Positions 10,777 to 22,839 of a stretch of DNA of 64,000 nucleotides are shown piece after piece. Position 1 is the stretch's first letter, and every line of letters starts with the position of its first letter. Location of the stretch: the NCBI RefSeq assembly GCF_030864355.1, contig NC_083399.1:248001-312000 (forward strand). Reading direction: 5' to 3'. The notes below the pieces were generated by a model that saw nothing but the letters and a program-made list of their open reading frames with translations, was not told the origin of the DNA and did no database searches. Source of the stretch: Cutaneotrichosporon cavernicola (Eukaryota; Basidiomycota; Tremellomycetes; Trichosporonales; Trichosporonaceae). A program made the translations under genes and the position numbers.

Positions 10777-12061
10777 TGGAAACAACTCCAACATGTCCCC
10801 TCAATTTGACCTATACCCATTCGCCAAAGCCTTTGCCTACGGTTATGGGTGTCTTGAGGACGTCGATTCGAGGGGCTGCTTGATTCTACTGTTTGATCAT
10901 AACAGAACTGGCGCTCCTCAATAGCTCGGGCGAGGAGACGCCACTCTGGCAGGAACATGTCCGCCAGTTGACAGCTCGGGCGTCGCGCAGGTCGAGGCGC
11001 AGCGCAGCCACAACGCAAGACAGCGAGTTGGGTCATGAGATGTCGAGAACTATGGCCCACAAGTCCTCGGTAACGGCCGAACTCCCTCGCAGGCGTGCTG
11101 CGTCAAACATCCCGACACATCACCATCCCTAACTAGCTCTACCGAGCCGTTAGGCGCTCACCAGATCCTCTCAATCTAGCTGGCAAGATGCCATCAGCCC
11201 CGACGATGCCGACCATGCCAAAGGGCGCTGTAGCCACTGACTGTGATGAGCACAGGTCCCCTGACCTGGCGCGAATGCCGGTTTAGGAGCGAGGCCCAGC
11301 GAGAAGGGAACAGTAGGTGGACAGCCAGTGGAGCGGAGACCGGCATGAGGCTTGCAGTAACCTCGACAGAGCTCGTGGGCGCCCCGCTCCCTCACGTGAT
11401 TCGTACCCTCGTTGTGGCAGTCTCGAGCACGTCGGCACGAAGCCAGACAACTCCAAAACTTGTGGTACATCACAGTTAGGTGTGTTCCGAGGACACTGGG
11501 TCCTCAGAGCGATGCAGACAAGCGACGTGGTTGGAGGTCAGTTTCACCCAGACACCTCACTGTATCGATGCGTTGTGGCCACGAGATTCCAAAGCACGCG
11601 GTCTTCTGCATCCCAGTAACCAGTTGGATGCACCGGATGCATAAACTTTGACGTTGGTATCCTTGTGGATCACTGTCGATGCCGAAGGGCGAGAAAAGGA
11701 CCTCCGCGCGTGCGAACGGAAACTCGAAGTCGGAAAGCGCTTTCTTTTTTGTCCTTGCCTTGTCTATCACGCGACCATGGCCCAGTCTACACTGTACAGT
11801 AATGACTTGTTGAGGAGTCCGAAGTAGTCCGAAGTAGAACAAAAGTAACGGGATGTGGGGTCGGGGATGGCGGTGTTCGGTATCTGGATTTACCAATCGA
11901 TCAGTTTGGCCCGTTTGGGTGGTGAATCGGTCATATCCGCTAACTTGGACAGTCTATCCGGTTATGATACGCCCCACATCACCGGGATCTTCATATCCAA
12001 CGCCGTTCTTAAGCCTTGGCTGATGAGAGCATTCAGCCCACCTCCAACATCAAACAACACC

Positions 12062-14120
12062 ATGTCCAACCCCGCCGTCCCCCCAGCCTGGGTACAGCAA
12101 TTGCTGCCCGCCAAGACGACTGGCCCTGCCCAGCTCGCTGCCGAGCGCAGCAACTCCAAGGTCGACCCCAAGGCCCTGGAGACTCTGCTGTATCCCGACG
12201 ACGCGCTGGCCATGCGCCGCGCCGTCGAGGACGCGATCGCCAACTCGGGCCAGGGATTCGCAGCCAAACTCGAGGCGCTTCCCTCCCTCGGACGAGTTGA
12301 GAAGATTGAGCGCTCCCTCGAGCGCGGAAAGGCCCTCAAGCGCCTTCGTAAGAAGCACGGATGGACACCGGAACAATACGCATATGCAAGTACGGCGGCG
12401 GGAGAGGCTCACGTCTACGGCCTCCACGACAAGGCATTCATCAAGTGCTTGACTGACCAAGGCTCGGCTGAGCAGCACGAGCGTTTCCTCGTTCCCGCCA
12501 AGGCTGACAAGATTATCGGCTGCTATGCCCAAACCGAGCTTAGCCACGGTTCCAACGTCCGCGGACTCGAGACCACCGCTACCTGGAACCCGAGCGACAA
12601 GACTTTCATCATTCACTCGCCTAGCCTCACCGCGTCCAAGTGGTGGATCGGCACGCTTGGCTGTACTGCCAACCACGCGCTCGTGATGGCCCAGCTCATC
12701 ATCGACGGAAAGAACCACGGTCCGCACACTTTTGTCGTTCCCGTCCGCGACATCAAGACCCATGAGCCCCTCGAGGGCGTGTACGTAGGCGACATTGGAC
12801 CCAAGTTTGGTTTCCAGTGAGTACGCCAAGCTACAGGCCAAACTGCATAGCTGACAAACAAGGTCGATGGACAACGGCTTCGCCCTCTTCAACAAGGTCA
12901 AGATCCCTCACATCAACATGCTCAACCGTTTCCAGATCGTCGACCCCGACACGGGCGTGTACCAGCGCCGCGGCTCTCCGGCCTTTGTCTATGGCGGTAT
13001 GACGTTCCTCCGTGTCGGCATTGCCGCCGACGCCGCAACGACTCTCGCTCGCGCCGCCTCGATCGCCGTGCGCTACACCGCGGTTCGCAAGCAGTTTGCC
13101 GACGACGACTCCAAGTCGCCCGCCGAAGTCCCCGTCCTCGACTACACCATGGTCCAGTTCCGCCTCCTGCCCCTCATTGCGACGTCATACGCCCTCTTCT
13201 TCAGCACGCAGGAGCTTGGCGCTCTCTACCGCAGTTACGACCAGGCACTCTCGGGCGGCGACCAGAAGCGCGCCGAGACCCTCCTCGCTGACCTGCACAT
13301 TGGTTCTTGCGCTCTCAAGATCCACGGCACGTTCATCTCGGTCGAGGGTATCGAGGCTGCTCGTCGTTCTTGCGGTGGACACGGATACTCGCACTACTCT
13401 GGCATTGGACACCTGTACGCTGAGATGCTTCCTTCGGTCACCTACGAGGGCGACAACTACATGCTCTCCAAGCAGGTCGCTCGCGCTCTTGTCAAGAAGG
13501 CAAAGGCCAACGACCCCATGTTCGCAGCTTACAAGGCCAACCCCCGCCGTTCGTTTGACTGGTCCAAGGACGAGGACGTTGTCGCTTCCTTCGGCCACCG
13601 CGTCGCCTTCCAGACTCTCCAGATTCTCGCTCTCCGCGAGGACGGCTGGACCTGGAACCAGCTCCTCGTCCCCTTCTGGCGCCTCTGTGCCGCATACGCC
13701 CAGTTTGTGATTGTTCGCGCGTTTGCCGCCGCCCTCCCCGGTGTCGCAGCCTCTGTTCCCGGCCCCACCGCGCAGGCAATCAACGACCTCTTCCACCTCT
13801 ACGTCGCCGTCGTGACCGACCAGTACGCTTCCGAGTTCACCGACGCCCACGCCCTTCCCTCGAACCGCGCCGACGGTCTCGCGCGCCAGAAGGCCATCCT
13901 TGCGCTCCTGCAACGCGTCCGCCCCAACGCTGTCAACCTCATGGACGGGTGGGCGTTCTCAGACATGGTCCTCAACTCGTCTCTAGGCCGCTACGACGGC
14001 AACGTGTACGAGGACGTGTTCAAGCGCGCCGCCGCTAACCCCGTCAACACGCTCACGTTTGACGTCGACCCCGATTCGGACGTGATCGTGCGCCGCCGCC
14101 AGGCTGTCGCCAAGCTGTGA
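12062..14120 (+). CDS. POX1: Peroxisomal acyl-CoA oxidase
   Basis: Two exons, 12062-12816 and 12863-14120, 670 aa, the normal family length. It catalyses the first step of peroxisomal beta-oxidation: FAD-dependent acyl-CoA to trans-2-enoyl-CoA, giving H2O2. Visible motifs are the FAD/substrate segment TELSHGSNVRGLET, the segment KWWIGTLGCTANHA, GGHGYSHYSGIGHLYAE, and the catalytic glutamate in TYEGDNY. The C-terminus is AKL, a peroxisomal PTS1 signal. The start MSNPAVPPAW is the first ATG giving a plausible N-terminus; the frame stays open upstream, but that part is not ACOX-like. Confidence 0.95.
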
Positions 14121-14249
14121 TTGAAAACAAGCGAATTGCATGTTGTAGGCCGTAGGCCGTAGGCGGTAGGGTTCAGTAGGCAGTAAGGTTCAGAAGGGAT
14201 TATGGATAAAGTGCTCAGCCAACTTGAATTGCCTCTGACTTTGTCATGG

Positions 14250-14694
14250 CTAGAGCTTACGCTTCTTACGTCCCTTCTCCACCCCAGGCTCCTTCTTGAC
14301 CTCATCCTCATCCGCTTTCTCCTTGGCCTTCTCCTCCTCCTTCCGCTTCCGGCCCAGCTTGCCCAGCTCCTCTGTCACGATACTGGCGTGATCGGCGGCC
14401 ATACGCCGCACAAACGCCTGGATCTTCTTATTGATACGCTCGCCTCCGTGGTCGGCGACACCCTCGAGGCCGGGTGTACCATACAGAGCCCGCCGGTTCG
14501 CGAGGAGGAGGACGGCCATGGCGCGGAGAAGGGCTTCCTGACATGAGCGAGGGGCATGAGGGGTGGAGTGGGGCGGGTTGGGGAGAGCAAGGGAACGGGG
14601 GTGGCGGGGTGGGAACCGGGGCCCGGGGTTCGGAAGAGGGGTGAGAGGGGGAGCTCACGTCGTGCGCAGCCGACCAGGCCTCGCGCGGTGGCAT
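14250..14694 (-). CDS. Small basic protein, unknown (possible SANT-like start)
   Basis: Two exons, 14659-14694 and 14250-14537, 107 aa. The 121-nt intron has donor GTGAGC and ends ATGTCAG. The protein begins MPPREAWSAAHDEALLRAMA, continues with LLLANRRALYG and RINKKIQAFVRRMAADHA, and ends in a charged tail rich in K/E/R (GRKKRKL), a likely nuclear localisation signal. WSAAHDEALL resembles the first helix of Myb/SANT domains, as in the next two genes, but the rest does not clearly fit, so I do not assign the family. It is transcribed convergently with acyl-CoA oxidase. Confidence 0.6.
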
Positions 14695-14896
14695 CTTGAC
14701 TAGAGAGCAAGGGAAGGTTGAGCTACCAAAGATGAAGAGTGAGGAGTGAAGAGTTAGTGGGGGAACTTGGGGAGACATGGGGATGGGAAGTGTGATGAGC
14801 GCCCCAGCAGCTTCGCCCCGCCCGTCTATCCGTCACTCACTCAATAGGCGTTTCTCCCCACCTCATGTCATTCACCACTGCCCCATTCTTCACACT

Positions 14897-15247
14897 ATGC
14901 CGAAACGCAAGGCCGAGACCGACGACAAGCCGGCCAAGAAGCCCACTGTGAGGCTTGTGAGCCTTACCAGAGCGGGCTGACGCAGTCCTGGAGCGCCGAG
15001 GAGGAAGCGCTGTTCCTCAACGCCGTCAATGAGATCGTTAGCAAGCAGATCTGGGCCAGCGTCAAGGATACGGAGCTGGCGGCGCGGCAGAATGGCGGGG
15101 TTATGAGTCATTGGAAGATGATGGTGAGTTGGTATGGGAGGGAGGGAGGGAGGGAGGGAGAAAGGTGGTATGGGAGGAGTGGGGGGAGAGTAGGACCAAC
15201 GCTTAGACTAGTATCGCAAGCTCGTCAAGGAGTACGCCAAGGAGTAG
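14897..15247 (+). CDS. Tiny Myb/SANT-like protein, copy 1
   Basis: Three exons, 14897-14947, 14986-15123 and 15212-15247, 74 aa. A basic start (MPKRKAETDDKPAKKPT) precedes a single Myb/SANT-like domain: SWSAEEEALFLNAVNEI, then a second helix with WASVKDTELAARQ, then SHWKMMYRKLVKEY. The first intron is only 38 nt. The whole protein is essentially one DNA- or histone-tail-binding domain plus a basic leader. The gene at 15569 has the same exon plan. Function unknown; a competitor or adaptor of larger Myb proteins is only a guess. Confidence 0.72.
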
Positions 15248-15568
15248 TAGAGCTGTAGGGCGCATGTATAATGTCAGATGCAATGCCTTGCGTTCTCACG
15301 TCGCCCTCGATCAAGGTCGCTTCTTGACTCGGCACCTGGCATCACTCTCTGTGAGTGAAGAGTTCGCGTTCACGTCCACGGTACCCGACTTGGCTGTACT
15401 ATTGCTCCTCCCAGCCTCTCATCAGGAGCCCCTTCTGTCACCCTCAAAACACGTCAACCCAACACCACAACACACTCCATCAACGCACGCTACACCCATC
15501 CAATCCCACTCAACCCCACCAAACCCCAACGTCACCACCCAAACCCACTCACCGCTCACCTGTACACC
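15248..15568. other. Intergenic between the two Myb-like genes
   Basis: 321 bp. The right half is very C/A-rich (CACCAAACCCC style), typical of a fungal 5' UTR or promoter. No gene seen. Confidence 0.5.
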
Positions 15569-15906
15569 ATGCCCAAGGTCACGACCGAGCCGAGAGTCAT
15601 AGTCAAGAGAGAGGTCAAGAACAAGGGCGGCGACGCCAGCGAATCGCCCAAGCGTGACGTGAGCTCCTCACTTGACCAACCTCCCTTCCACTCACACCAG
15701 CGCAAACCCAAGCCCTGGACGCCCGAGGAGGAGGCTCGCTTCGCCAACATCATTGACAAGATTTGCTCCCAGAACCTTTGGCGCGAGTGCAAGGACGATC
15801 CCCTCCTCGCAGGTCGCCGGGCCAACGGCATCCAGTCCCACTGGAAGTCGATCGTAAGTCCGCTGTCAGAGATGAGCTCACACAGTATAAGAAAGCATTC
15901 AAGTAG
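15569..15906 (+). CDS. Tiny Myb/SANT-like protein, copy 2
   Basis: Three exons, 15569-15658, 15701-15853 and 15886-15906, 87 aa. The basic leader MPKVTTEPRVIVKREVK is followed by KPWTPEEEARFANIIDKI, then NLWRECKDDPLLAGR and IQSHWKSIYKKAFK. It matches copy 1 in domain, in the intron before the final Y(R/K)K, and in ending a few residues after that. The first intron (42 nt) is a multiple of three without a stop, so a retained-intron form would add 14 residues; the second is 32 nt. Confidence 0.72.
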
Positions 15907-16037
15907 TGGAAAACTTGTTAGCCGAGGTGGTTAGCAACGCTGTAGCACATCTCAGTGGACGCGCGATGCATTCACCTGGAAAAGAAAAATAAAGGCTCTA
16001 CAACCGTAGAGACCTGATACTCATGTAAGTCCGTGTC

Positions 16038-19000
16038 CTAGTCGCGGCGAACAATCTTGGCGTAGCTCGGTGGCTGGCGCGACTTGATGTTCAGCGCAGC
16101 GAAGCGTGCTTCGACTTCTGCCTCCGTTGGCGTGCCATTCTTGGAAATGACGGGCGTCGTCGTCGTCGCGCTGGGGTGCGGAGCGCTCGGCGACACAGGC
16201 GAGTGCTGGGCGGTTGGTGGATAGCGCGGCCCAGGTGCAGGCGAATGGCGCTGGCGGCCTACGGGTACGGGCGCCGAAGGGTCGTACAGCGACGGGGTGC
16301 GGGATGTCGGCGGCATACGACGGGGGAAGTCCGGGTCGGCGTCCGCAATTAACACCGGCGCGACTGGTGTTGCCAGATTGTCGGGGTTTTGCAAGATCGA
16401 GACCGCGGGCTCCGGCGCCACTGGCGACTGCTGTTGCGGTGTCGTCATGTCCGGCCCGTAGTGCGGGGCAGGCTCACCGTGATCGTGACTGTCAACGAAC
16501 ACTTCAACTGCGTCTGGCGGACCATAGTTCTGCTGGACGTGGTGGACATCCCTGCCTCCCGCGTGCCACGCTGTCGCCGCAGGAGGACGCATCTTGACCT
16601 TCTCAACCTGCATGGGTTCCGCCCGGAACCCAGCGCCGAGCGGGCCGCGGTGCAGAGGCGGGAAGTCACTCGTACTTGGCTCGCCTCCGCCAGCTGGGGG
16701 CATCGGGGACGGGTGGTAGGGGACGTTATTTGCGGCCCAGTCTGGCCTCGGCGGCAACGGATGCTGTCCTGGCTGGGGCTGTTGGATATGTATCGAGGAT
16801 GCGCGGCGTGAGGAGCGCGACGAAGTGGTCGATGCCTGAGGTCAGCTCGATCTCGCTGCGGCAGCTGCACTCACTGGACTCTGCCTCCCGCTGCGCTTCA
16901 TGTCAAACGTCGGCCTGCCGATGGACGAGGAAAAGCTGCCCTGGCTCGGCTTGACTGCCTTTTGGCGGTAGCCGTATGGCTGCTGGCCCGACGGGTACAT
17001 ACCGCCAAGACGCACACTGCTCGCTGCACTGCGGGTGCTTGTAGTCGAGCCGCGCGAGTGGGGCCGCGAGTGGACGTCCTGGTACGAGCGCGACGAGATG
17101 GACGACGCGGTCGAGCTAAGCGGGTCGAGACCGGGGCGCATCGGTGTTGGGTGTGCCAGCGTAGGGTTGTACGTGCGGCCTTGTTGGAATTGTTGCTGTC
17201 CCCCGTACATGGACGGTTGGTAAGGCATTGGCATGCCTTGAGGGATGGGCATCATGGACATCATGTTAGGCCCCTGCTGCGACGGTCCGCCCATGTCTGG
17301 TGGGTACCAGACTTGGCTTCCCATTGGCATCATGCCCATCACCGGCTGCATCTGGCTGGGACCCACCATCTGCCCTGGCATGGGTGGTGGCGGCCATGAC
17401 GAGCCGTATCCACCCATAGGCATCTGGCCGGGGAATTGCTGGTTGGGATATATGAGGCGATTCGGGTCTGCTGGCATCATTCGAGGGTTTGGATAGCCCA
17501 TGAATGGCTGCTGCATTCCTGTGCAGCCGTCGTCGTAGTGGTTGAAGATAGGAGGACCCCCTTGTGGCCCTTGTCCCATCGGCGGTGCGGCCAACGTCTC
17601 GGGAGCTGCATGAGACAATGATCCGTACACAATCTCGCGTTCGAAAGGCATTGTCCGCCTTGGGCCGTCGAGGTCGTCGTCCTCATCCCCGTGCCGCGAC
17701 GCTTGCCGCGACCTAGGCTGGCTGGCTGAGGTCGAAATACTATCGTCGTCGGCGTTGTCAGGGCCGTAGATCCTCTTCTTGGCCGCAGCGTACGCGAGTT
17801 CGCGCTCCTCAAACGTTCGCCGTGCTCCGGATGACTCTGTGCCGTCGTCTGCGGAGACAGACGTCGCGCGCGACGTCCCCTCCTCGTCAGTGACGCTGAG
17901 CGTGTCGCGCTGCATGATGCGGAACTGCATCATAGGCTGTTCAGTGGGCTCGGGGACCAGCGACGCGATCCGCAGACTCGTCCTAAACGTCAGAATTGGA
18001 CCGGAAGATGGGCCAGAGGATGCACACTCACGACTTGGGATCCAGGTTGCCGTCAACACCCACGATCATGGACTGCTTCTCTATTCCTGCCACTGCGCGA
18101 AGTCCGTACCACGACGCCAGCTTATAAACGACCATCCGCAGATACCGGGTGGTAGTCGCAAAGTCGAGTTGCTTACTCGGGCCAAGTTGGTCAAGAGGCG
18201 AGGTCGATGTCGACGGCTCTGCGGACTGGACACGTGACGTGTGTTCACCGCGGTGAACACGGCCAATGAAAGCTTCAATCTCCTTGCCGATGATGAGGAC
18301 ACTGATGCGTTCCTTGCTTGTCAACGCCTTCTTCAGCTCCTCCTCGTCCTTGGGCGAGCATAGTCCGATCTCAGCGTTGGGCAGGTTGATTGGTGGCGGT
18401 GCACCAGATGATGGCGGCGGGCTAGATGTGGAGATAGTCGTGGGGCCTGGGGACGCAAGCGCGCTACTTGAAGGGGCGAGCGAGTCGGTCACACTTGGGG
18501 GAGTGGTGCGGCTGGGTGTAAGCAATGAGCATCGACAGAGGCGATTGGAGGGAAGCAGGTGCGGATGCGGAGGGAAGGTATGCTTAGAAAAGGCAAATGA
18601 CCCACGCGCGAAGCGACAAGACGGGGTGGAGACGCACGACGGCATCTTCCTCAACACTCACCCATTCGAGACCGTGAGCGCGGGGCTTGGGGACCGGTTA
18701 CCATCATTGTAGAGTTCTCGGCATGCGCCAACGTCACAGTCGGGATTGACATCGTCACCGTCGATCAGCGCGCAGGGCTGGCCGTCGTGGTCGCGTGCGT
18801 CGCGGGCGTCCAGTGGCGGGTGAACAGACACAGCCATGAGGCGGGGAGTGAGGTGGTGGTTTGGAGGTGGCGATGAGCTGGATCCCGGCACTGTGTGTGA
18901 GCTGGTAGTCGCGGTGTGAGTCCGGATCGGGTACGGGGGCGGGAACGGCGGCTGGATAACCTCCTCGTGGAGCGTAGCCAAGGACGGCGGGGGGGTGTAG

Positions 19001-19167
19001 CCGCTGTAAGGAGGGGAAGGACCATAGAAAGGATGGAACGGGGGAGTCTGCTGCATGTCCATAGCGCCCAGCTGGTGGAGGTAGTCATTGTAGACCGGCC
19101 ACATGTGAACGGGATAAGGCAGTGGGGAAAAGAAGTATGGTCCGCTGTATGGGTGCTGCCCCGACAT
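16038..19167 (-). CDS. R3H and SUZ domain RNA-binding protein
   Basis: Four exons, 18662-19167, 18032-18511, 16875-17982 and 16038-16835, 963 aa. A Pro/Tyr-rich N-terminus (MSGQHPYSGPYFF) precedes an R3H-type domain at about residues 225-325 (LTSKERISVLIIGKEIEAFI, RYLRMVVYKLASWYGL). A SUZ segment follows at about 383-401 (RRTFEERELAYAAAKKRIYG). The rest is low-complexity, rich in Met/Pro/Gln/Gly, with LPPRPDW near residue 720. R3H-SUZ proteins (R3HDM1/2, Encore, yeast Rbs1) bind single-stranded RNA and sit in cytoplasmic mRNA granules; that role is inferred. A donor-like GTGAGTAC near 19306 hints at a 5' UTR intron or a longer start. Confidence 0.82.
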
Positions 19168-20272
19168 GGTGAGGCAGAGGCGAGAAGGGGGAGAGAGAGA
19201 AGAAGAGAGATCTGGCTTGATCTTAAATGGCAGTGTTGTGTGCGCTCTTAGATCTGAGACGTCGCTGAGACAGCCGTCACGTGTACGGCGGAACAGGTAC
19301 TCACCCGCCGAGATGATTGTGGCGGCGGTCATGATGCGCTGCCGCCGGGCGGCCGCAAAGCTCGTGACAGCGTGTGCAGGGTGCGGAGTGTGCGTCACAA
19401 CACGTTGGTTGTGAGGTAGTTAGTATGTGTCGCGCGGTGGCGACGTGTTGGAATGGTGGATTGATGGATGGGAGGTGAGACGGAGGAAGGTGACGGAGTG
19501 TTTGAGGTTGGGTGCGTCGGCAACGGAGGTGGACGCCCTGGCCTCGACGGAGATGTCTGTTGCCCTGCCGATGCGTCGATCTGGTCTCACCCCCAATCGG
19601 ATCGCTCGCTGCTCGCTGCTCCACGAGCTCGGCGCTCGATGAGCGGTCTGGTCGCGGCTCACTAAGCCGAGCCGGCGCGATCGGAGGGCTGGGTCTCGTG
19701 TTGCGCGCGCGGTGCGTGGAGTGCGCGCGCTAGTTGGGGAGGTTACTCGGGCAGCGAGGAACAGAGGAGAGGAGGCGATGCGCTCTGTGAGAGAGATTTG
19801 GAGTAGATGAGTGAGATTGTTGAATGTCGAGTGTCAAGTACAAGTTCAAGTTCAACTGCTAGTACTAGGTGAGTTCGGGACTGAGCTTGGCAGGTGGGAT
19901 GACACGGAGAGCCAACGCGACCCCTTCCCCCTCTTCCCTCCTCCCCACAGGCACACACCCTCCCTCCCCCGCCAAGCTTCCACTGACCTCCACTGACCTC
20001 CACTCCTCCAACTGCCCCACTCTTCCATCTTCCGTAGTCCGCAGCGCCGCAGCATCAACCGCGCTTAGCCAAGCTCCGATCCTGCAGTCTGAATCCGACT
20101 CGACAGATACTAGAATACATGCAGGTGCCGTCGCCATCAAACTCATTAGAACAGCACCAAGCAACGGAGCCTACTACAGTCTACAGCTTCGCTTCAGCCT
20201 ACACCTATGCTACACGTCGGGCGACTCTGGCTTCTCTCTAGTCTTTATGCACCCAACTTTCACGGCGCATTC
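19168..20272. other. Intergenic, promoter side of R3H-SUZ gene
   Basis: 1.1 kb. I see no gene. Purine/pyrimidine-rich stretches flank both ends, and a CAAGTACAAGTTCAAGTTC imperfect repeat lies near 19830-19855. The left part may be 5' UTR of the R3H-SUZ gene, including a possible donor at about 19306. Confidence 0.5.
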
Positions 20273-22370
20273 TCATGGAGCCCGTAAAGACGGCACGCGG
20301 GTGGGTCGCGTACTGCACCGCTTGTCGGCTGCGACGCGCTTCTGCGGAGACTGGCCACTCGAGTTCTCCTTAGGCTGCTTCTTCATCATCACCTTCGGGG
20401 CCAACCCTAGCCACGCCTGGCTTGCAGCTGCCTTGGCCTTGCGGCTGGGCATCGGAGGTAACGAAGGCGTGCGAGTGAGGCGAGGCTTTGCGGGAATGAT
20501 AAGGACGTCGTCATCCTCGTCGTCATCCTCATCGTCGGTCGCGAGCGTGTTCGTGATCGGCACTAGTGTGTTGCCTCTACCGCCAGGGCTCGGCGACGGG
20601 GACGCCGGTCTTGTCCGCGACCGCTTGGCCTGCGCTGGGGCGCCTGTTCTACTGGCGCTGCGCTTGCTCGGCGACGCGGGTGAGTAGAGCGTGGCAGGCA
20701 CCTTGAGCGTCTTGAAGGGAGAAGGTGAGACGGGCGGAGTGGGGACGGGAGTGAGGGGAGAAGACGTTGGCGGGAGGGTGCTGCTGTCGCGCTGTGGGGT
20801 ATTTCGCGCCGACCCACGAGGAGACGAGATTGGCGACTGCTGCGAGTTCGGCGGGGTAGGAAGGTGGCACGCGTCATCCGAGGAGGCTGAGTGTAAGATG
20901 AGATATGGGTTGCACTCACGGAGCGGCTTCGGCTTGGCCTTGGACTTTGACTTTGCCTTCGATTTGCCCTTGACGACGGACTTGTGCACAACGGCAGGGT
21001 CCAGGGTTGTCTGGAGCTCCCAGTCCTGTGGCCGCGCCTTCTTCCAATCTTCTTGAACGAGGTCAACCCACTCATCCGTCGGACCTTGAACATGATAGTC
21101 AATGACACTCTCCCACTCCTTGTTCGGTGTGGTGGCATTGACAAACACAACGATGCCCTTGCGCTCGTGCACGACCTTGGCAAAGTCCTTGATCAGATGC
21201 TTGAGGCCGTGAACCTTGAGCGACGTGCCCATGATGAGAAGCATATCAGGGCGGCGCTTCATGTCGTGCGCCTGGAGTTCGCCGATCTGGTCACCAAGCG
21301 GATGCGCCTCGTCGTATAGCACGATCGACGGGCGAAGTGTTCCCACTGAAGTGGCGCGCGCCCCGCGGTTGACGCGATCGGCATCTGGTGTCAACACAGA
21401 GAGCAGTTTGAGATAAGCAAGGCGTGGGAGGAAGGTGGGGAAGGATCACACACTCACGTCTCTCCTCGCAGGAAGGGCAATTCGGCGCCTCGCCCTCACG
21501 GAACATGCACACATACTCGTCGCACGCCTCAAAGTCGGCAAAGCACAGGACGCAGCGCACCCGTCCCAGATCTCCATGCAGCTCAACGTTGCGTGTGCCG
21601 TTCTTCGTCAGTCCGGTCCCGCGGCCGCCGCTCTCGAGCCCTAAACGGCGCTCAAAGCCGTCCACGTTTTGCGTGTATGACCGGAGAAGCTTGCCCTTGG
21701 CCTCGAGACGACGGATGAAGTGGTGTGTACGTGTGGGCTCAGCCGCCTGGCACGCGAGCGAGAGCTCGGCGATGAATGTGTAGAAAATGGAAGTGGTTTC
21801 GGGGGTGGAGAAGAGGCCCGATGAGAAGAGGTCCTTGCCAGTGACGAAGGACTCGGGGTAGCGCGTCTTGACCAGCGAATAGAGGCCGTTTCCGGAACGG
21901 AAGTCCTGGGCGTCAGTGGGAGCAATGGCAGGCCGCGAGGAAGGCGAGGAAGGTAAGGAAAGCGGGGGCTGACGTGTCACTATGGGAGGGAAGGTGGGGC
22001 ACAGGAGGGGGGGAGTCGTTGGGGAAGAGAGGGAGGAGGTGAGAACGGGGGTGGGCGGAGAGTGGAACGGGGTTGTTGGGTGAGGTCTACGGCCCACCTT
22101 CCCCGTTCCCGCTGGTCCACCCAACGATGGAAATCACACCTGACGCACATTGTCCCCCCTCCCGACTCCCATCACTACCATCCCCGAGAACAATACTGGG
22201 CCCCATCGCATCCAACCACACCCTCCAATCACGTCAAGACTCACCGGAATCCCGCTGGAGCAAGAGATGCCCGCGCCCGAGACGACCACGACACGCCTTG
22301 CCTTTGCGACGCGGATGTTGACCTCGGCTAGGGGTCGGCGTGCGTCGAGGGTGAGCGTGGTGATTGCCAT
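20273..22370 (-). CDS. Sirtuin deacetylase, Hst3/Hst4-like
   Basis: Exons 22245-22370, 21458-21905, 20920-21384 and 20273-20886. Motifs: VVVSGAGISCSSGIP (NAD binding, residues 29-43), DFRSGNGLY, SYTQNVDGF, LHGDLG with the catalytic His, zinc cysteines in CVLC and CPSC, and LLIMGTSLKVHGL. KDLFSSGLFSTPETT is typical of the Hst3/Hst4 class I subgroup, which removes acetyl from histone H3 K56. The C-terminal 230 residues are disordered, Ser/Pro and Lys rich, with an acidic run. The first intron is unusually long here (339 nt). The last (33 nt, 20887-20919) is a multiple of three without stops, so both spliced and unspliced forms are translatable. Confidence 0.9.
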
Positions 22371-22839
22371 GCTGGAAAGTGGAGAAGGGGGAGGGGGAGG
22401 GGAGTGGGGGCACGGGCGTTAGCCCGAGGTACCGAGGTGGCGCGCAAGGCTGGCAACAAGATGTAGCCCAAGTGTGGGTGGTGAGTGGATGGAAGTGATG
22501 CGAAGAAGCTGGAGGCAAAAGTGGATGGGAGGGTGGATGAAAGGATGAAAGAGATCAAGATGTTTAAAGTGCAACCATCAATGGGATCCGACAGGCCGAC
22601 AGTCTGTTACTTGCTCAATTGCTCACCAAAACAGCCACAGACTGGGGTTCCATGGCTTCAGGGTTTAACTGTAAAGGGGTGCAAAGGGGAGGGGAATGTT
22701 TACTCCATTTACTGGAAATCATACGCGCACATTCAATAAGGCACGTCTACTACTTCTTGTCCAATTGTCCATTGCCTCCTGTATACATGCTACAAGGCTC
22801 AAATACAATATTATTATCCCTACAGACTCCTACTCTATC
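22371..22839. other. Intergenic between Bdp1 3' end and sirtuin promoter
   Basis: 469 bp. No gene, RNA or repeat seen. It contains the sirtuin upstream region and the Bdp1 3' UTR. Confidence 0.5.

Larger units (their letters stand above)
7794..12061. other. 4.3-kb gene-poor region
   Basis: No convincing coding sequence on either strand. Open frames here are short, lack splice-consistent extension and show no family motifs. Two small structures are listed separately: an inverted repeat at 8487-8532 and a 21-bp tandem duplication at 10735-10776. The left end should hold the permease promoter and the right end the acyl-CoA oxidase promoter. In a genome where neighbours are usually 0.1-0.5 kb apart, the size is notable. 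Confidence 0.55.

Noticed and set aside
10603..10924. Opposed open frames of 66-100 codons around the 21-bp tandem repeat
   Set aside because: No codon pattern, family motif or splice context; both strands are equally open because of the repeat.
13012..13710. 232-codon alternative frame inside acyl-CoA oxidase
   Set aside because: Arg/Ser-rich out-of-frame shadow of a strongly conserved enzyme.
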